Positions 22,608 through 34,202 are shown, counted from the stretch's first letter. The stretch: DNA of 64,000 nt from Zarea fungicola (GCA_900169235.1 FWCC01000177.1:1-64000); one strand, 5' to 3'. Numbers and translations: made by a program. The notes: generated from the letters alone by a model not told the origin.

Positions 22608-22980
22608 TGTGCCTGAAGGAGGATAGCAAATCGAATGATTGAATGATATAATGAAAAGGTCAAAGTTTAGCCGGACGGCGCCGTGTAGCAGGCTTTTCGG
22701 CCTGTGACTCCGACTCGACCGCAAAGCTAGGCTAAAAGTGGACCAGAGAAGCAAGCTTGCTTCAGAATCTACAAGTAGCCAAAGGAAGCTTGTTTCACCA
22801 CGCTCCATTCCGAGCTCCTTTCTCTGTTCTCGCAATCGAAAGAGGTGAAAGCAAACGCGGCATCAACCATATCCTACAAGCAAGGCATATTCGATAAGCG
22901 CCCCGACGCTCCCGACAACGACACCCCTCGTCGTTTGTCTATCTTCCCGCATTGATTTCGCATCAAAAGCAACCTTCACA
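22608..22980. promoter_or_regulatory. Shared upstream region of NRK1 and PTH2
   Basis: 373 bp between divergent starts, with pyrimidine-rich sequence just before the PTH2 ATG. No specific operator was recognised. Confidence 0.4.
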
Positions 22981-23717
22981 ATGCCAATGGACAATACCAC
23001 CGTCGCCATCACGACGGCGCTGACAACCTTCATCACCGGCTACATCTTTGGCCTGTACACGACGCGCGGGTACCTCATCTCTCCGGCGCTGACGGCCGAG
23101 CGCCGCGGCAACCTGCACGACCCCGTCGAGAGCGAGGAGAGCGACGTCGACGAGGACGACTCGCTGCTCGACCATGCGCCCAACTGGGGCAACGGGGAAG
23201 CTGCCGACATCAAGCAAGGTCTCCGTGCCAAGGCCAACGCTCCCGCTCCCGTTGCGGTGCCTCCCAAGATTAAGCTTAGCAATGAAGAGTGCAAGCTTGT
23301 CCTCGTCGTCCGGACCGATCTCGGCATGACCAAGGGTATACAATCTAATACATAGCTATTCGAATTTGGGTTTATGCTAATTGTTTTTTTGGTGTAGGCA
23401 AAATCGCCGCTCAGTGCTCCCACGCCACGCTCGCCTGCTACAAGGCCCTCGCCAGCAACCCCGACCCGGCCTCGACGGACCGCAAGCTGCTCGCCCGGTG
23501 GGAGCGGTACGGCCAGGCCAAGATTGCCGTGCAGCTCAAGAGCCAGGAGGAGATGCTCGCGCTGTGCCGCAAGGCTCGCGGGATGGGCCTGACCGCCGAG
23601 GTCATCAAGGACGCCGGCCGCACGCAGATTGAGGCGGGCAGCATGACTGTCCTTGGCGTTGGTCCGGCGCCGCGCAGTCTTGTTGATGAAGTCACTGGTC
23701 ACTTGAAACTTTTATAA
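22981..23717 (+). CDS. PTH2: Peptidyl-tRNA hydrolase 2
   Basis: Exons 22981-23335 and 23398-23717 join in frame to 224 residues. The N-terminus carries a membrane anchor (VAITTALTTFITGYIFGLY), then an acidic linker. The PTH2 domain begins CKLVLVVRTDLGMTKGK across the splice site, continues AAQCSHATLACYK with the conserved Lys and His, and ends VIKDAGRTQIEAGSMTVLG followed by GPAP. The enzyme frees tRNA from prematurely released peptidyl-tRNA. The N-terminal anchor matches the mitochondrial-outer-membrane or ER location known for eukaryotic PTH2. Confidence 0.94.
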
Positions 23718-23984
23718 ATGTGCAATAACACTGGAAGAAAGAAAAAAGAGATCAAGGATAGAAGTGGTGAAGAATATGGGAAAAAAAAAAGTCAATTAAA
23801 CTTGGGAAATGGTACGGCGTAATGGAGGGAATTGGCAAAAGTGCGAGCGCTTTTAAAACATATAGAGAAATTTACATCAATGTCTTTAAACATGGCAACT
23901 TTTATGACATTCCTTGACGCTTTAAATGTTTCGTGGGTATTATATATACAATGCCGCATACTCTGAAAACAGCCCCGAGAACAG

Positions 23985-25690
23985 CTAATCTCTGCGCGCA
24001 AACCGAGACAGCGCCGGTCCGAGATCCTGTTCCACCTCTTGCCGCTTCTTGTCCTTGAGCTTCTGCTGCTCGTTCCACATCTCATCCACCCGCATCCTCT
24101 TCTCGTCGATAACATTCTTCTTCCTCTGCTTCCGCAGGTACTTCTTCAGCGCGCCATTCTTGCCGCGGGCCCTGTTGCGAATCTCCTCGGCGATGTCCGC
24201 CGCGGGGGTGTCCAGATCGCGGTCCGCCTTCCGCTGCGCGTCGGAGCGCAGATCAAGACGGCCGACAAAGTTGGGGTCGAGCGCAATCATCTCGGGCGAG
24301 AGCTTGTTGAGCAGGCCCTTGACCTCGCTCTCCTGGCGCTGCTTCTTCGTCTCAAAGGGGTTCGCCTCGAGCGCGTCAAAGTTGGCCTCGCCCGCGCCGG
24401 GCACGATAATCGACGAAAACCCTTGGTCGTGGCCCAGGCCGAGCACATCCTCGTACGGACACCACTGCACGCGCTCCGTGCGCCGCCCCTCGCCGCCCCA
24501 GGCCATGTACGGGCTCTGCACTTTCTCTTGCACCGACGCGTTGCCGTCAAACAGGCCCTTCCATATCGTCGTCTTGGTGCCCCAGCCCACGGCGGTGAGG
24601 CCCGTGTCCGATATCGCCACCGACGAGGCTGGTTGTCGGGTAAAGTAGCTGTTGACTTCTTTGAACATGCGGATATCCCACACGGCCATTCTTTGATCCT
24701 GTCCTGTTGAGATCATGTAGCGACCTACTCTGTCCATGGCCAGGGAGCGCACAGGCCCGCGGTGGGCGAGCAGCTTGACGAGCGGCTCTTGTGAGTTGGG
24801 CGACCACAGTGTAACGGCACCGTTCTGGTGTCCGACGTGCATAATCGCGTTGTACCGGTTTTGTCCGAGCGAGACGGGCTGGCCGAGCTTGGTGGGCATT
24901 TCGGCGACAAGCTGGCCGGTGGATGTATCTTGGTATCGCAAAACGCCGCCATTTCCCTGATAATATTAATATCAAGCACGCTGTTGCCTTCTTTTTAACT
25001 TACAATTGTGGCCAATAGAAAGTGATAGGGTAGGAATTCCAAATGTGTAGGCTCGAGGTGCTTGCGCAAGCAATGTAGTTCCACTCCGTTGCGGTCGTAA
25101 ATGTAGACGTATTTTTTTTGTGCAGCAGCAAAGTACTGGTTGTTGTGTAGCCACTTGACATCGCGCACCGTCTCGCCCAGCTGAATCTCGCAGCCCAGCT
25201 TGCCCTCGCGCCAGTCCATGGTCGCGACATGACCCTTTCGCCCGCCCAGCAGTAGCTCCTTGCCGTTTCTCGAGTAGTCAAACACGTAGGGGCCTAGGGC
25301 GTCCAGCTTGAGCTCGAAGCGTTTCGTCGCCGTCTCCAGTGCGACTTCAGGCAGAATGTCTTCCTGGCGGACCTTGTATGTCTTTTCCATGTCGCCCTCG
25401 GCCTCAAGGAAGCCTGATGTGCTTTCAAGCAGAATCTCGGCGTCCTTGGCCTTGACGCTGGCCTCGTGGTATTTGCCTTCGAGCTGCTTCATGTTGCGCC
25501 GCAGCTTCTTGTCGCGAATCTGCTTGGTGTCGATCTGCTTGCCGCGTCCGTAGGCCTTTTTGGCCTCGCGCAGCCGCTTCATTCTCTCTTTCTCGTGTCG
25601 GGGGATGAGGTCCGTCCTGGACTTGACCACGGCGACGGCGCCATTTTCGCGCACGGCGGCATTGGTCTCCGCAATGGCGTCTGTCGACAT
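23985..25690 (-). CDS. UTP7: U3 snoRNP / small-subunit processome WD40 protein UTP7
   Basis: Exons 25004-25690 and 23985-24956 (47-nt intron, GTAAGT..CAG) join in frame to 552 residues. A Lys/Arg-rich N-terminus (KKAYGRGKQIDTKQI) precedes WD40 blades such as HVGHQNGAVTLWSPNSQEP and GRYMISTGQDQRMAVWDI. The family-specific C-terminus includes ANPFETKKQRQESEVKGLL and DPNFVGRLD. UTP7 (WDR46 in animals) acts in the nucleolus on early pre-18S rRNA processing. The first ATG giving a processome-like N-terminus is at 25690; the frame continues upstream without support. It is divergent from TSR1, another 40S assembly factor. Confidence 0.93.
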
Positions 25691-26276
25691 TGTCGCGGCG
25701 TCTTCAGACTTGATGTGTCTCTGGACTGAGATGGTGATTGCTAAAATTGAACTGATAAATTCGTACCAAGCCACCAGCCAGTGGACCTTGTTCGTTGAGC
25801 CGTCTCGAAAAAAAAAAGTCGGTATCGATAACAATTAAGTAGATCCCCACTTGCCGAAAAGAGACTGAGAGAGATGGACACGAGGTACATGATGAGGGAT
25901 TCTTGGTATTAAATAAATTGAGGAGTGAGCTAGATATGTGTATCTGTAAAGGTCTGATCTAAAAATCATTTATTTGCATCGTCTTTTATAAATTTAATCG
26001 TCGTAGAACCTATTTGCTGTTTATTCGTCTGCCTCCATCTACAACCACAACTTGTATCTTGTGTCGGCACTAAAACTTATCGCAACTGGCACACAAAAAT
26101 TTCTTGATAACCATCCACCCCGCCAAATTGTCCAACGCCGCCCACCTCGCCCAGAACTTTGCGACCGTCACCAAATTCTCCCAAATTTCATAAGTCACAA
26201 TATTTGCGGCCATTCAGCAGTACAGCTCGTCAACCTGGCCTCTATTCCGTTCCGCTTCAAAGCAGGTGAGGGCAAA
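25691..26276. promoter_or_regulatory. Shared upstream region of UTP7 and TSR1
   Basis: 586 bp between two divergent ribosome-biogenesis genes. This arrangement would allow common growth control. I do not see clear PAC or RRPE-type elements. Confidence 0.4.
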
Positions 26277-28783
26277 ATGCCTACCGCCGTGCCCCATTCG
26301 CATCGGCCAACCACAAAGGTCACTCACAAGCCTTTCAAGTCCAAGGCCGCTTCCAAGCATGAACTACGAGACCGTGCCAAGGGTACACAGATGATATATT
26401 CACTTCCCTATGTTGACAAAATTGCTGACTTTCTCTCGCAGGCCGAGTCCCCAACGAGCAAGGAACACGAAAGACACCCCACCAACAAGTCATGTCCAAA
26501 CTGGGCCGCCGAAACCAGGCCAAGCAGGCTCGCCTGACCAAGCACAAGGAACACCTCAAGGGCACTTCCATTTTCAACAACCGCGAGGGCGCTCCCAGAA
26601 TCGTTGCTGTTCTGCCTCTGTGTCCCGATGGCGATGCCGCCGCCGCTATCCAGCAGCTCAACGGCAGTGTCGACATTACCGCCGACATCCAGCCTGGCAA
26701 CTTCCGAGTCCCCGTCGACCGCTTCAAGCAGAAGCTGCAGTACATGCCACTCCAGCGCGATCTCACCGAATGTCTCGATGCGACCCGTGTCGCCGATTTC
26801 GTCGTCATTGTCCTTTCGGCGTCCGTCCAAGTCGATCCCCTCGGCGAGCTCATCCTGCGATCTGTAGAGAGCCAGGGCCTGTCCACCCTCTTCACCGTCG
26901 TTCAGGGCCTGGACAAGATTGAGCCTGCCAAGCAGCGCCCAAGCGTCGTCAACTCCCTCAAGTCATTCATCACACATTTCCACCCCGAGCAGGAAAAAGT
27001 CTACAACCTCGAAAACAGACAAGAGTGCGCCAATTTGATGCGCTCACTGTGCAACACCACTCCCAAGGGCGTGCGGTGGAGGGACGACCGCAGCTGGATG
27101 CTCGCCGAGGATATCCAATTTGCCAATACCGAGTCCGATTCGACCGTAATTACCGGCGTTGTCCGTGGTCGCGGCATGAAGGCCGACAGACTGGTGCAGA
27201 TTGGTGACTGGGGAACGTTTCAGATTGAAAAGATTGTCGCTGCGCCTCTCTCAAAACACGGCAAGGGCAATGCAACACAGACCGCTGAAGAGGAGTCCAA
27301 CCAGGTTCTCGACGAGCCTAGCGAGGACTGCGATGACCTGAATGAGCTTGCTCCCGAAGACGTCGTCATGGACACCGAGGAGGCCGAGGAGACCGTGGAT
27401 GCCACCGGTGAGACCAAGAAGGGTGTGCTGCTAGACGAACACCACTACTTTTCCGAGGAGGACGATACAGAGGAGCGCGCAAAGAGAAAACTCCCCAAGG
27501 GAACGTCCCAATACCAGTCCGCCTGGTACCTCGAGGACGTCTCCGACTCCGAGTCGGAGGGCGAGGACATGGACATGGAGGACACACACGCCGCCCAAGA
27601 CGAGGCCCGTCCCGAAGACGGCGTCGAGGGCTACGCCCAGCCCGAGCCCACCGAGGCCGGCCCCTCCGAGTACCCCCAGTCCGAGATGATGGAGGAGCTG
27701 GACGACGAGGCCGAGGCCGACCAGCTGGCCCAGTACCGCTCCAAGAAGCACGACGAGGCCGAGGACGACAAGGAGTTCCCCGACGAGGTGGAGCTGCACC
27801 CCAACGTGCTCGCCCGCGAGCGCCTCGCCCGCTACCGCGGCCTCAAGAGCCTGCGCACCTCGGTCTGGCAGACCGACGCCGACCGCGCCCACGAGCCCGA
27901 GGACTGGCGCCGCCTCCTCCAGACCGCCGACTACACCTCGTCCAAGTCGCGCGCCATCCGCGAGGCCCTCGTGGGCGGCGTCGAGCCGGGCACCCGCGTC
28001 CAGATTTTTGTCAAGGGCATGTCCCCGACCTTGGCCCAGTCGTGGCAGCCAACCTCCCCTGTAACCGTCTTCTCCCTCTTCCGCCACGAGCACAAGAAGA
28101 CGGCCGTCAACTACCTCTTCAACCTCAGCAGCGACTACGGCCGCTCCATCAAGTCCAAGGAGGAGCTCATTGTCCAGTGCGGGCCCCGCCGCATGGTCGT
28201 CAACCCGCTCTTCTCCCAGGCCGGCACCACCCCCAACGACGTGCACAAGTACGCCCGCTACCTGCACCCGGGTGGCTCCGCCATTGCCACCTTCATGGGC
28301 CCCGTCACATGGGGTTCTGTGCCGGTACTCTTCTTCAAGCGCACGACACCTGGCGAGGTGCTCAACGAGGGTGATGGGCCGAGCCCTGGACTCGCGCTCG
28401 TGGGCACGGGCACGGCGCTGCCGTCGTCGACGAACCGCGTCGTGGCCAAGCGCATCATCCTCACCGGCCACCCGTACCACATCAACAAGAAGATTGTCAC
28501 CATCCGCTACATGTTCTTCAACCGCGAGGACGTGGAGTGGTTCAAGGCCATGCCGCTGTGGACCCGGCGCGGCCGCAGCGGCTACATCAAGGAGCCGCTC
28601 GGCACGCACGGCTACTTCAAGGCCACGTTTGACGGACGCATCAACCCGCAGGACTCGATTGGCATCAGTCTATACAAGAGAGTGTGGCCGCGCAACGCTG
28701 TGCCGACGACGCTGCCGCAGCTGGATGCTAGTGCTGTGGCTGAGGTTGTGGTGGAGGGTGATGGTGATTTGGAAATGGCATAG
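26277..28783 (+). CDS. TSR1: Ribosome biogenesis GTPase-like protein TSR1
   Basis: Exons 26277-26382 and 26442-28783 join in frame to 815 residues. The start MPTAVPHSHRPTTKVTHKPF with KSKAASKHELRDRAKG matches TSR1, then VMSKLGRRNQAKQARL. The fold follows BMS1 and translational GTPases (IVAVLPLCPDGDAA where a P-loop would be), but the GTP-binding motifs are missing, as known for TSR1. An acidic middle region (residues ~270-440) is followed by the conserved C-terminal domain (TAVNYLFNLSSDYGRSIKSK; GHPYHINKKIVTIRYMFFN). TSR1 stays on pre-40S particles in the nucleolus and cytoplasm and blocks premature translation. The frame opposite the acidic region also stays open, but that is a composition effect. 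Confidence 0.95.
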
Positions 28784-29743
28784 GAAATGGCATAAAGACA
28801 GAAGAAAGAATGGTTTACAACTGGGATTTACATAGATAAAAAAAAAGGAGAGACAGGTCACGAAAGACGGGACTGACGCTATATCATGACAATGGACTAC
28901 GCATTAACGTGTTGGGATAACAAGGGTACTGATGGATTACAAAAAAAGCAGTAAAATGAAATTAAAATAATCAAATTCATCGCACTTTGAATGATGTGAT
29001 AGACTAACCCGGCAAATTCGGTTTCACATTGACCTGTTTTTGGTTCTGTTTATGAGATTGTCAAACTGGTGTCATGTCTGAATCCCGATGGTGTACATGC
29101 TTGACTGCCCTCCAGCTTCACTTCCGACTCTAGCATGCAAGTCGTCTTCTGGGTAATTTTCAAGACTGATTGTTCGTCCTGTCATTTCCGCTGCGGTATT
29201 TCTATTGCGTCTCTGCATTGTTTCTAATTGACGTCCCGCCTCGTCGCCGGTAGGCAGTGCTCCCCTCTTGTCGTGCGTTCCTTACCTTTACTTTCTTTAA
29301 CTTGTTCGCTAGCGAGTAACAATGTTGTTGATGGATTTAAAAAAAAAAAAAGATTAAAATTGATATAGTTAAATTCTTTTCACTTGATTAATGTAATGGA
29401 TGCTACCGCGACAAACTCCGGTTTTATGCAGCCTAGCAACACCATCAACAGGATGATCAACACCAATAGGATAGTCAGCACCAACAGGATAATAACCACT
29501 AACAGAGTAATCATCATCAACAAAATGATAACCGGCAATAAGATTAGAATTAAACATTAGAAAAAGTTAGAAAATAAATAAATAAAAACAGAAAAAAAAG
29601 AAAACGAAAACGAAAACGAAAAAAGAGAAAGGAAAAAGGAGAGGAAAGAGAAAAGAAAGGAGAAGGAAGAAAGAAAAGAAAGAAAAGAAAGAAAAAAAAA
29701 AGAAGAAAAAAAGAAGAAAAAAAGAAAAAAAAAAGAAAAAAAA
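28784..29743. other. Intergenic, low-complexity sequence
   Basis: 3' flank of TSR1 and of the microexon gene. At 29433-29540 there is an imperfect short tandem repeat based on ACCAACAGGATAATA. Read on the minus strand it gives a YPVG-D-type peptide repeat. No gene was recognised. Confidence 0.45.
29575..29743. repeat. Purine-rich low-complexity tract (A/AG runs)
   Basis: About 170 nt consisting almost only of A and G on the plus strand. It lies directly downstream of the stop codon of the minus-strand microexon gene, so it would be a polypyrimidine 3' UTR in the transcript. Confidence 0.7.
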
Positions 29744-30664
29744 TCATTCGTCCTTCTTATGTAAATAGTTAGAAGTTGCTTTTGGTGACAGTATCAGTTC
29801 GTTGAACCTTACAACAGGCTCAGCATCTGCGGCCTGATTCACGCACAGTTAGTGACAAGTTACAATGTTTGAAACAGTTAAATAAGTCACTTACCATTGC
29901 CGCCGCCACCGCCTCCATCTCCTTCTATATTTGATGTTAGTATTTAATGAAACCATGTATAAGAAGGATATACCACGAGGTCCTCCCTGATGGAGGCCTG
30001 GCTCCACGCCGTCTGTCAAATTTATTTAGTAAAATACATCGTTTCGCTGACTGATGGCGACATCATATCCTTTACTAGATTTGTATCCTCTACTTATGAA
30101 TGGACTTTTCTTACCATCACCTGCTTCAGCAGCTCCTGCAATATATGTCAGCCAACCCCGTAGATATACATATACCCCTTCACCTTACTTACCCGCTTTT
30201 CAGCCTGGAGTCTCTGTTTGCATATAGTGTGTTAGTGGCGGCACTTATGAATCAACGTTGTGTAAACCTACGCGAATCTCCATTTCTAGCCTCTGTTAAT
30301 AGTTAGTTATTAGTTAAAAATATGAGCACACATAGTGGCGATAAAACGGGCATAAACTTACCGCGGCTCTTTCCAACAGCCGCTGCATATTGCAGAGTGT
30401 CAGTCGAAAATTATCCTAGTTGCTGTAAAAAGGGAAAGAACAAAACGCATCATCTTACGTTCTTTTTCTTCTGGAAGGCCTATTAAAACTTGTTAAATAA
30501 CTGGCCTTTTTATGCTAAAAAAAATCAATACTGACCGCCCTCTCGTCATTGCTGACGGGGTTGGCCCCCCCCCCCGCGATTCTTTGGTCTATAACTATGG
30601 AGGGAGTTAGCCCATTGCCAATAAAACTCGTCGTCGTCCACACTGCTTACAGATCAGGTGCCAT
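29744..30664 (-). CDS. Microexon gene: 97-residue coiled-coil protein from ten short exons
   Basis: Exons in transcript order: 30651-30664 (ATG, MAPD plus part of Leu), 30536-30551 (completes Leu, NDERA), 30459-30479 (AFQKKKN), 30362-30382 (RLLERAA), 30272-30292 (RLEMEIR), 30193-30213 (RLQAEKR), 30115-30135 (ELLKQVM), 29974-30012 (13 codons, TAWSQASIREDLV), 29895-29924 (10 codons, KEMEAVAAAM) and 29744-29833 (AADAEPVV to a KKDE end and TGA). All nine introns are 49-102 nt, most with GTAAG-like donors and all with CAG/TAG acceptors. The summed coding length is 294 nt, an exact multiple of three. Five successive exons are exactly 21 nt and phase 0, and their second codon is Leu (Phe in the first), so each encodes one heptad of a predicted leucine-zipper-like coiled coil. 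There is no signal peptide and no basic DNA-binding region. Similar sequence further upstream (to ~31190) may be untranslated exons. The family is not recognised. Confidence 0.72.
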
Positions 30665-32205
30665 TTCTATCAAGATACAATCCTGCTTTAGTATAGGAAA
30701 ACTATTAAAACAACCAAAATAGTTTGACGTACTTGCTGGTTGTTCTGTTCTGTTCCCGGGAGTGTTAGCAATGCACATCATGATTAGTGGGAGCCCCGGG
30801 ACGAAAACTGTTACTGGAGGGTGGCATGGTTGCAGGGCAAAGTCACTTACGATTGTTTCTTCGTCTGCAAGAGATGTCAGACGGTGTAATATAAATAAAT
30901 AAATGGATAGTGTAAAAACTGACCTTGTTTAGTTTGTCTTCTTGAAATGTGGTTAGCTAAAGTCAACACAGGTCCTTTTGTTTTGCGTCTGGCAGTGTAA
31001 AGGTAACTAGTACGTACGAAGTCTTGAGGGCACTATTCAGGGCGTTCAAAGTTAGCACGAAATTACCTTTGTGGGCAGTAATAGTAATCTTGAACTTACC
31101 GCCGGGCGATGATGATTTGCTCGGAGGAGAAGAAAAAGGAATAGAAAACACCGGCGAGGATAAACTGGATGTACTCAAGATACCGCCCGCGCCTGCCAAA
31201 GGAAAACTGTAGCTTTTGTGCCCACGCTGGTTAATTTCCAGAGCTGCGATCCATCGCGAAACGCTTGATAAAATCTACTTTGTACCCAAATTGTCCAAAA
31301 AGAGGGCCACGAGAGTGAATTGGCGCTCCTCTGCATTTTTCTAGTGTTGGTGGTCGGCTCAGCCTAGCACAACGAATAAACCGCGCCACAATCATCACCA
31401 ACCCAGATTCATATACGTTTTGATATCCAAAGGTCATGAGTTCAATAAATAGACACACGCAAGCAATGAAAAACGGCCCTTCATTTTACACCAACTGCGC
31501 GATCATCGTGGTCGAATTCGGATTTATGCGCGCAGATATTCCAAGGCATCCAGCTACCCAACCCCAATATTCATCGAACTCGGCAGTTCGTGACTTTAAC
31601 GTAAATATTTTTCTGTACAGAAGCTACGATCGCGTTCTCGCTACGTACGTCTCCTGATAACTCCCATCAAATCTCAGCCTGACCAGTCATCTCGCGTGCA
31701 GCTTGTGTATGCCGGTTCATCCTGTAATCGGAATTGAACCCTGAAGCCAGACAGAGAGGTAAAGAGAAAAACGAAGAAAGAAAAACAAAAAAAAAGAAAA
31801 TTGATGAAGAAAAAAAACAAAATAGGAAAGCGACGGCAAGAGTAGAGACAAAGAGAAAGTAGAAGAGGAGAAGGACGAAGCAGAGAAAATCGACAAAGGG
31901 AAAATCAACAAAGGGAAAATCAACAAAGGGAAAATCAACAAAGAGAAACAAAAGCAGAGAAAATATATGGAAGGGAAGCAGAAAGGAAATCAAGATAAAG
32001 CAAAGAGAGCTAATAAAGAGAAAAAGAAGAAAAGAAAGGCGACGAAGAAAAAACATATCCTTCACCAGTCTTGAGCGACACCGCCATGCAAGATTGCGGA
32101 AGCTTGACGAAGGATATAAAATGATCGGACAATCTCTCAACGGCGCGTCTAAATTCCTTTTCATTCCAAATTCTAATTCTCTCGACGACGACATTCATCA
32201 TCACA
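30665..32205. other. 5' flank of the microexon gene and of the 2EXR-domain gene
   Basis: Segments around 31070-31200 and 31275-31330 resemble the region 42240-42530 beside the related locus, so the duplication extends beyond the coding exons. Possible extra 5' exons ending at GT donors are seen at about 30732, 30851 and 31065 (minus strand), but their frame is not shared between the two loci. The stretch 31740-32050 is A/G-rich and contains a tandem repeat. Confidence 0.4.
31885..31945. repeat. 15-bp tandem repeat, about four copies
   Basis: The unit GGGAAAATCAACAAA is repeated in tandem, with one G/A variant in the first copy. It sits inside a longer purine-rich tract 5' of the 2EXR-domain gene. 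The minus-strand reading (VDFPF repeats) is a low-complexity artefact. Confidence 0.75.
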
Positions 32206-33195
32206 ATGACGACAACTTTTCACCCTTTTCCACTCTTACCACCCGAGCTGAGACTCGAGATCTGGCGGCTAGCAATACGCGATACAGATGTTGCCGGAGT
32301 AAATTTTGTTGAGCTGGACTGGCACCACACCTATTCAGACCGGAATAGCCTCCAACCTACTGGGTGTTATAATCCCGACCCTGGCCTAATTCCTGCAACA
32401 TGCGGGACGGAGCGCGAGCCTTGCGGCCAGTGCGACCATGGCGACTATAATACCCGCCATAGGTGCCTACGGAAAAGTAAATCTTCCTATCTTTTCGACA
32501 GTGGACTTTGGGACGCCTGCAAAGAGTCCCGCGCGGTCATGTTGGGCAGGTTTCGCGGCCCCAAGAGGCAACTGCAGCCAGAGGATGAATGGGATGAAGC
32601 CGTCTGGCCAGCCCATGCGACCAGTGCCTTTATCAGTAAAGGTAACAGTGTGCGGCATTTCACAATGTTCCCCGGCAGGGATTTATTCTTCGTTGAATCA
32701 GCCGAGCTGCTTCGTGCTGCAGGGGGCGAGAAGGAGTTGTGCATGGATACGTGCTTGGACCCTAAGCGCCATTATCTTGACGACTTGCAGCATTTCGCCA
32801 CCCGGTTCAACCCAGTCTGGGACAATGAGGAGCGCCAAGGTTCAAGCCCTGCATACATGCAAATATGGTTAACGTTTGCTGCCTCGCTTCTTAAAGGCGA
32901 CGGACAGACCCTTTATATCGTCGACAAACGGCTTGTGCGACGACAAGAGGTACCTGCGAGCTCGCTTTTGCGATACGAAGACGTCTTTCATGCCAGTGAT
33001 GGCATATATGTAGACATTGAGGAGGAAGAAGAGTGGTGCTACTCTGAGGACGGGAAAGTGACCCTAAATCCGCCAATCTTTGAGTTTATAAACACGATCA
33101 ACGATTACGTTGATCAACATGTCGCTGGGGACTCTGCCTTGATCAGCCTCCTGGGTTGGGAGCCCAACATTGGTAAGCACATTATCCCTGAATAA
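32206..33195 (+). CDS. 2EXR-domain protein
   Basis: A 329-residue open frame starting MTTTFHPFPLLPPELRLEIW, the N-terminal signature of fungal 2EXR-domain proteins. The remainder includes LWDACKESRAVML, which is the usual second conserved block (residues ~100-112), and an acidic C-terminus. The family is large, lineage-expanded and of unknown function in filamentous ascomycetes. The last codons before the stop read NIGKHIIPE, and GTAAGC lies within this end. Splicing from ~33171 to an acceptor near 33209 would replace the last few residues, so the exact C-terminus is uncertain. Confidence 0.75.
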   Translation: MTTTFHPFPLLPPELRLEIWRLAIRDTDVAGVNFVELDWHHTYSDRNSLQPTGCYNPDPGLIPATCGTEREPCGQCDHGDYNTRHRCLRKSKSSYLFDSGLWDACKESRAVMLGRFRGPKRQLQPEDEWDEAVWPAHATSAFISKGNSVRHFTMFPGRDLFFVESAELLRAAGGEKELCMDTCLDPKRHYLDDLQHFATRFNPVWDNEERQGSSPAYMQIWLTFAASLLKGDGQTLYIVDKRLVRRQEVPASSLLRYEDVFHASDGIYVDIEEEEEWCYSEDGKVTLNPPIFEFINTINDYVDQHVAGDSALISLLGWEPNIGKHIIPE

Positions 33196-33931
33196 TCTCA
33201 AACGACAGACAATGAGGTGAGCTTTATACCCGGCTCCTGCAACGAGTCCGACGCAGCTTTTGTGCTGCAATTCCATGGTTGACGGCTACAGGTACGACGG
33301 AGACCACTTTGAGACGACGGACGCGGATCAATCAGTCTCTACTCAGGCAACCCAGCGGCTGCGGAATGCCGTAAAATTGACATGCATCTTTAATCCTTAG
33401 CATCATTTAGAATAATCGCAGCTACGTATTACTTGTCACATGGGGTAGGTCGCCGTCTTTGGCGGCCGTAATCCCACATGCCCAGCACTGTATTTCGTTA
33501 AAATAATCAACAATTATTTCTCCAACTCTTGATGCCTGTAATAAATGTGGGAATGGTGATAAATATGAATCTTCTGGCTGTATTTAGAGTTGAGAGCAAA
33601 ATTTCCATAAAGCGAGAGCAGAATCGAGACATCCCAGACCGAAGTGTCCAAAGAGAAGGCAGAAAAAGAAACTACAAGAAAATAAACCACAGAACAAAAG
33701 TCTAAAGAAATGAAAGATCAGGAAAAGACAGACATACCGATGAGACGAGAGCAGAAGAAGATCGGGGAGGGAAGTTGAACTGCCTGCTGATTCTCCTGTT
33801 GGTGTTGGTGTTGGCATTTTGGCGTATACGGCAGGTGGCGTTCCCTGTTTACATACAAGTTTCATCATTTCTGGGGTGGAAACAGCGTGTCCGAGTCTAC
33901 AATTTACATTGAGATATCTTTGGCCTTAAAT
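33196..33931. other. Intergenic, no confident gene
   Basis: 3' flanks of the 2EXR and UreG genes. A minus-strand frame at 33584-33868 begins MMKLVCKQGTPPAVYAK but soon becomes Phe/Leu-rich low-complexity sequence from a pyrimidine tract. I do not call it a gene. Confidence 0.4.
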
Positions 33932-34202
33932 TCAACGTCTGCCCTGCTGCTGCTCCAAGCCCTCCATGTCTGTCGGATGGTGTCGGCCGTTCTCGTCCCT
34001 GGTCGCATCTGCCGACCCGCTCGCCCTCCACGCGCTCTCAATATAGTTGACGATACGATCTACTTCCTTATTGTTCTTGACCTCCGCCAGAATCGTCGGT
34101 CCCTTGTCACGCATCTTTTTGGCGTCCCGTTCCATGACGTCCAAGTCTGCGCCGACTGCAGCGGCCAGATCCGTCTTGTTCACCACCAGCAGGTCGCTCT
34201 GC

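Noticed and set aside
27431..28609. 392-codon open frame antisense to TSR1
   Set aside because: It lies opposite a strongly GC3-biased, acidic coding region. Composition is Leu/Val/Gly-rich with no domain. This is the usual mirror frame of biased codons.
31667..32194. 175-codon minus-strand frame with VDFPF repeats
   Set aside because: It is a translation of a purine-rich tandem repeat; Phe/Leu/Ser runs follow from the base composition.
33584..33868. 94-codon minus-strand frame with TPTPTPT
   Set aside because: Possible internal splice sites exist, but after ~45 residues it turns into low-complexity Phe/Leu sequence and no domain is seen.
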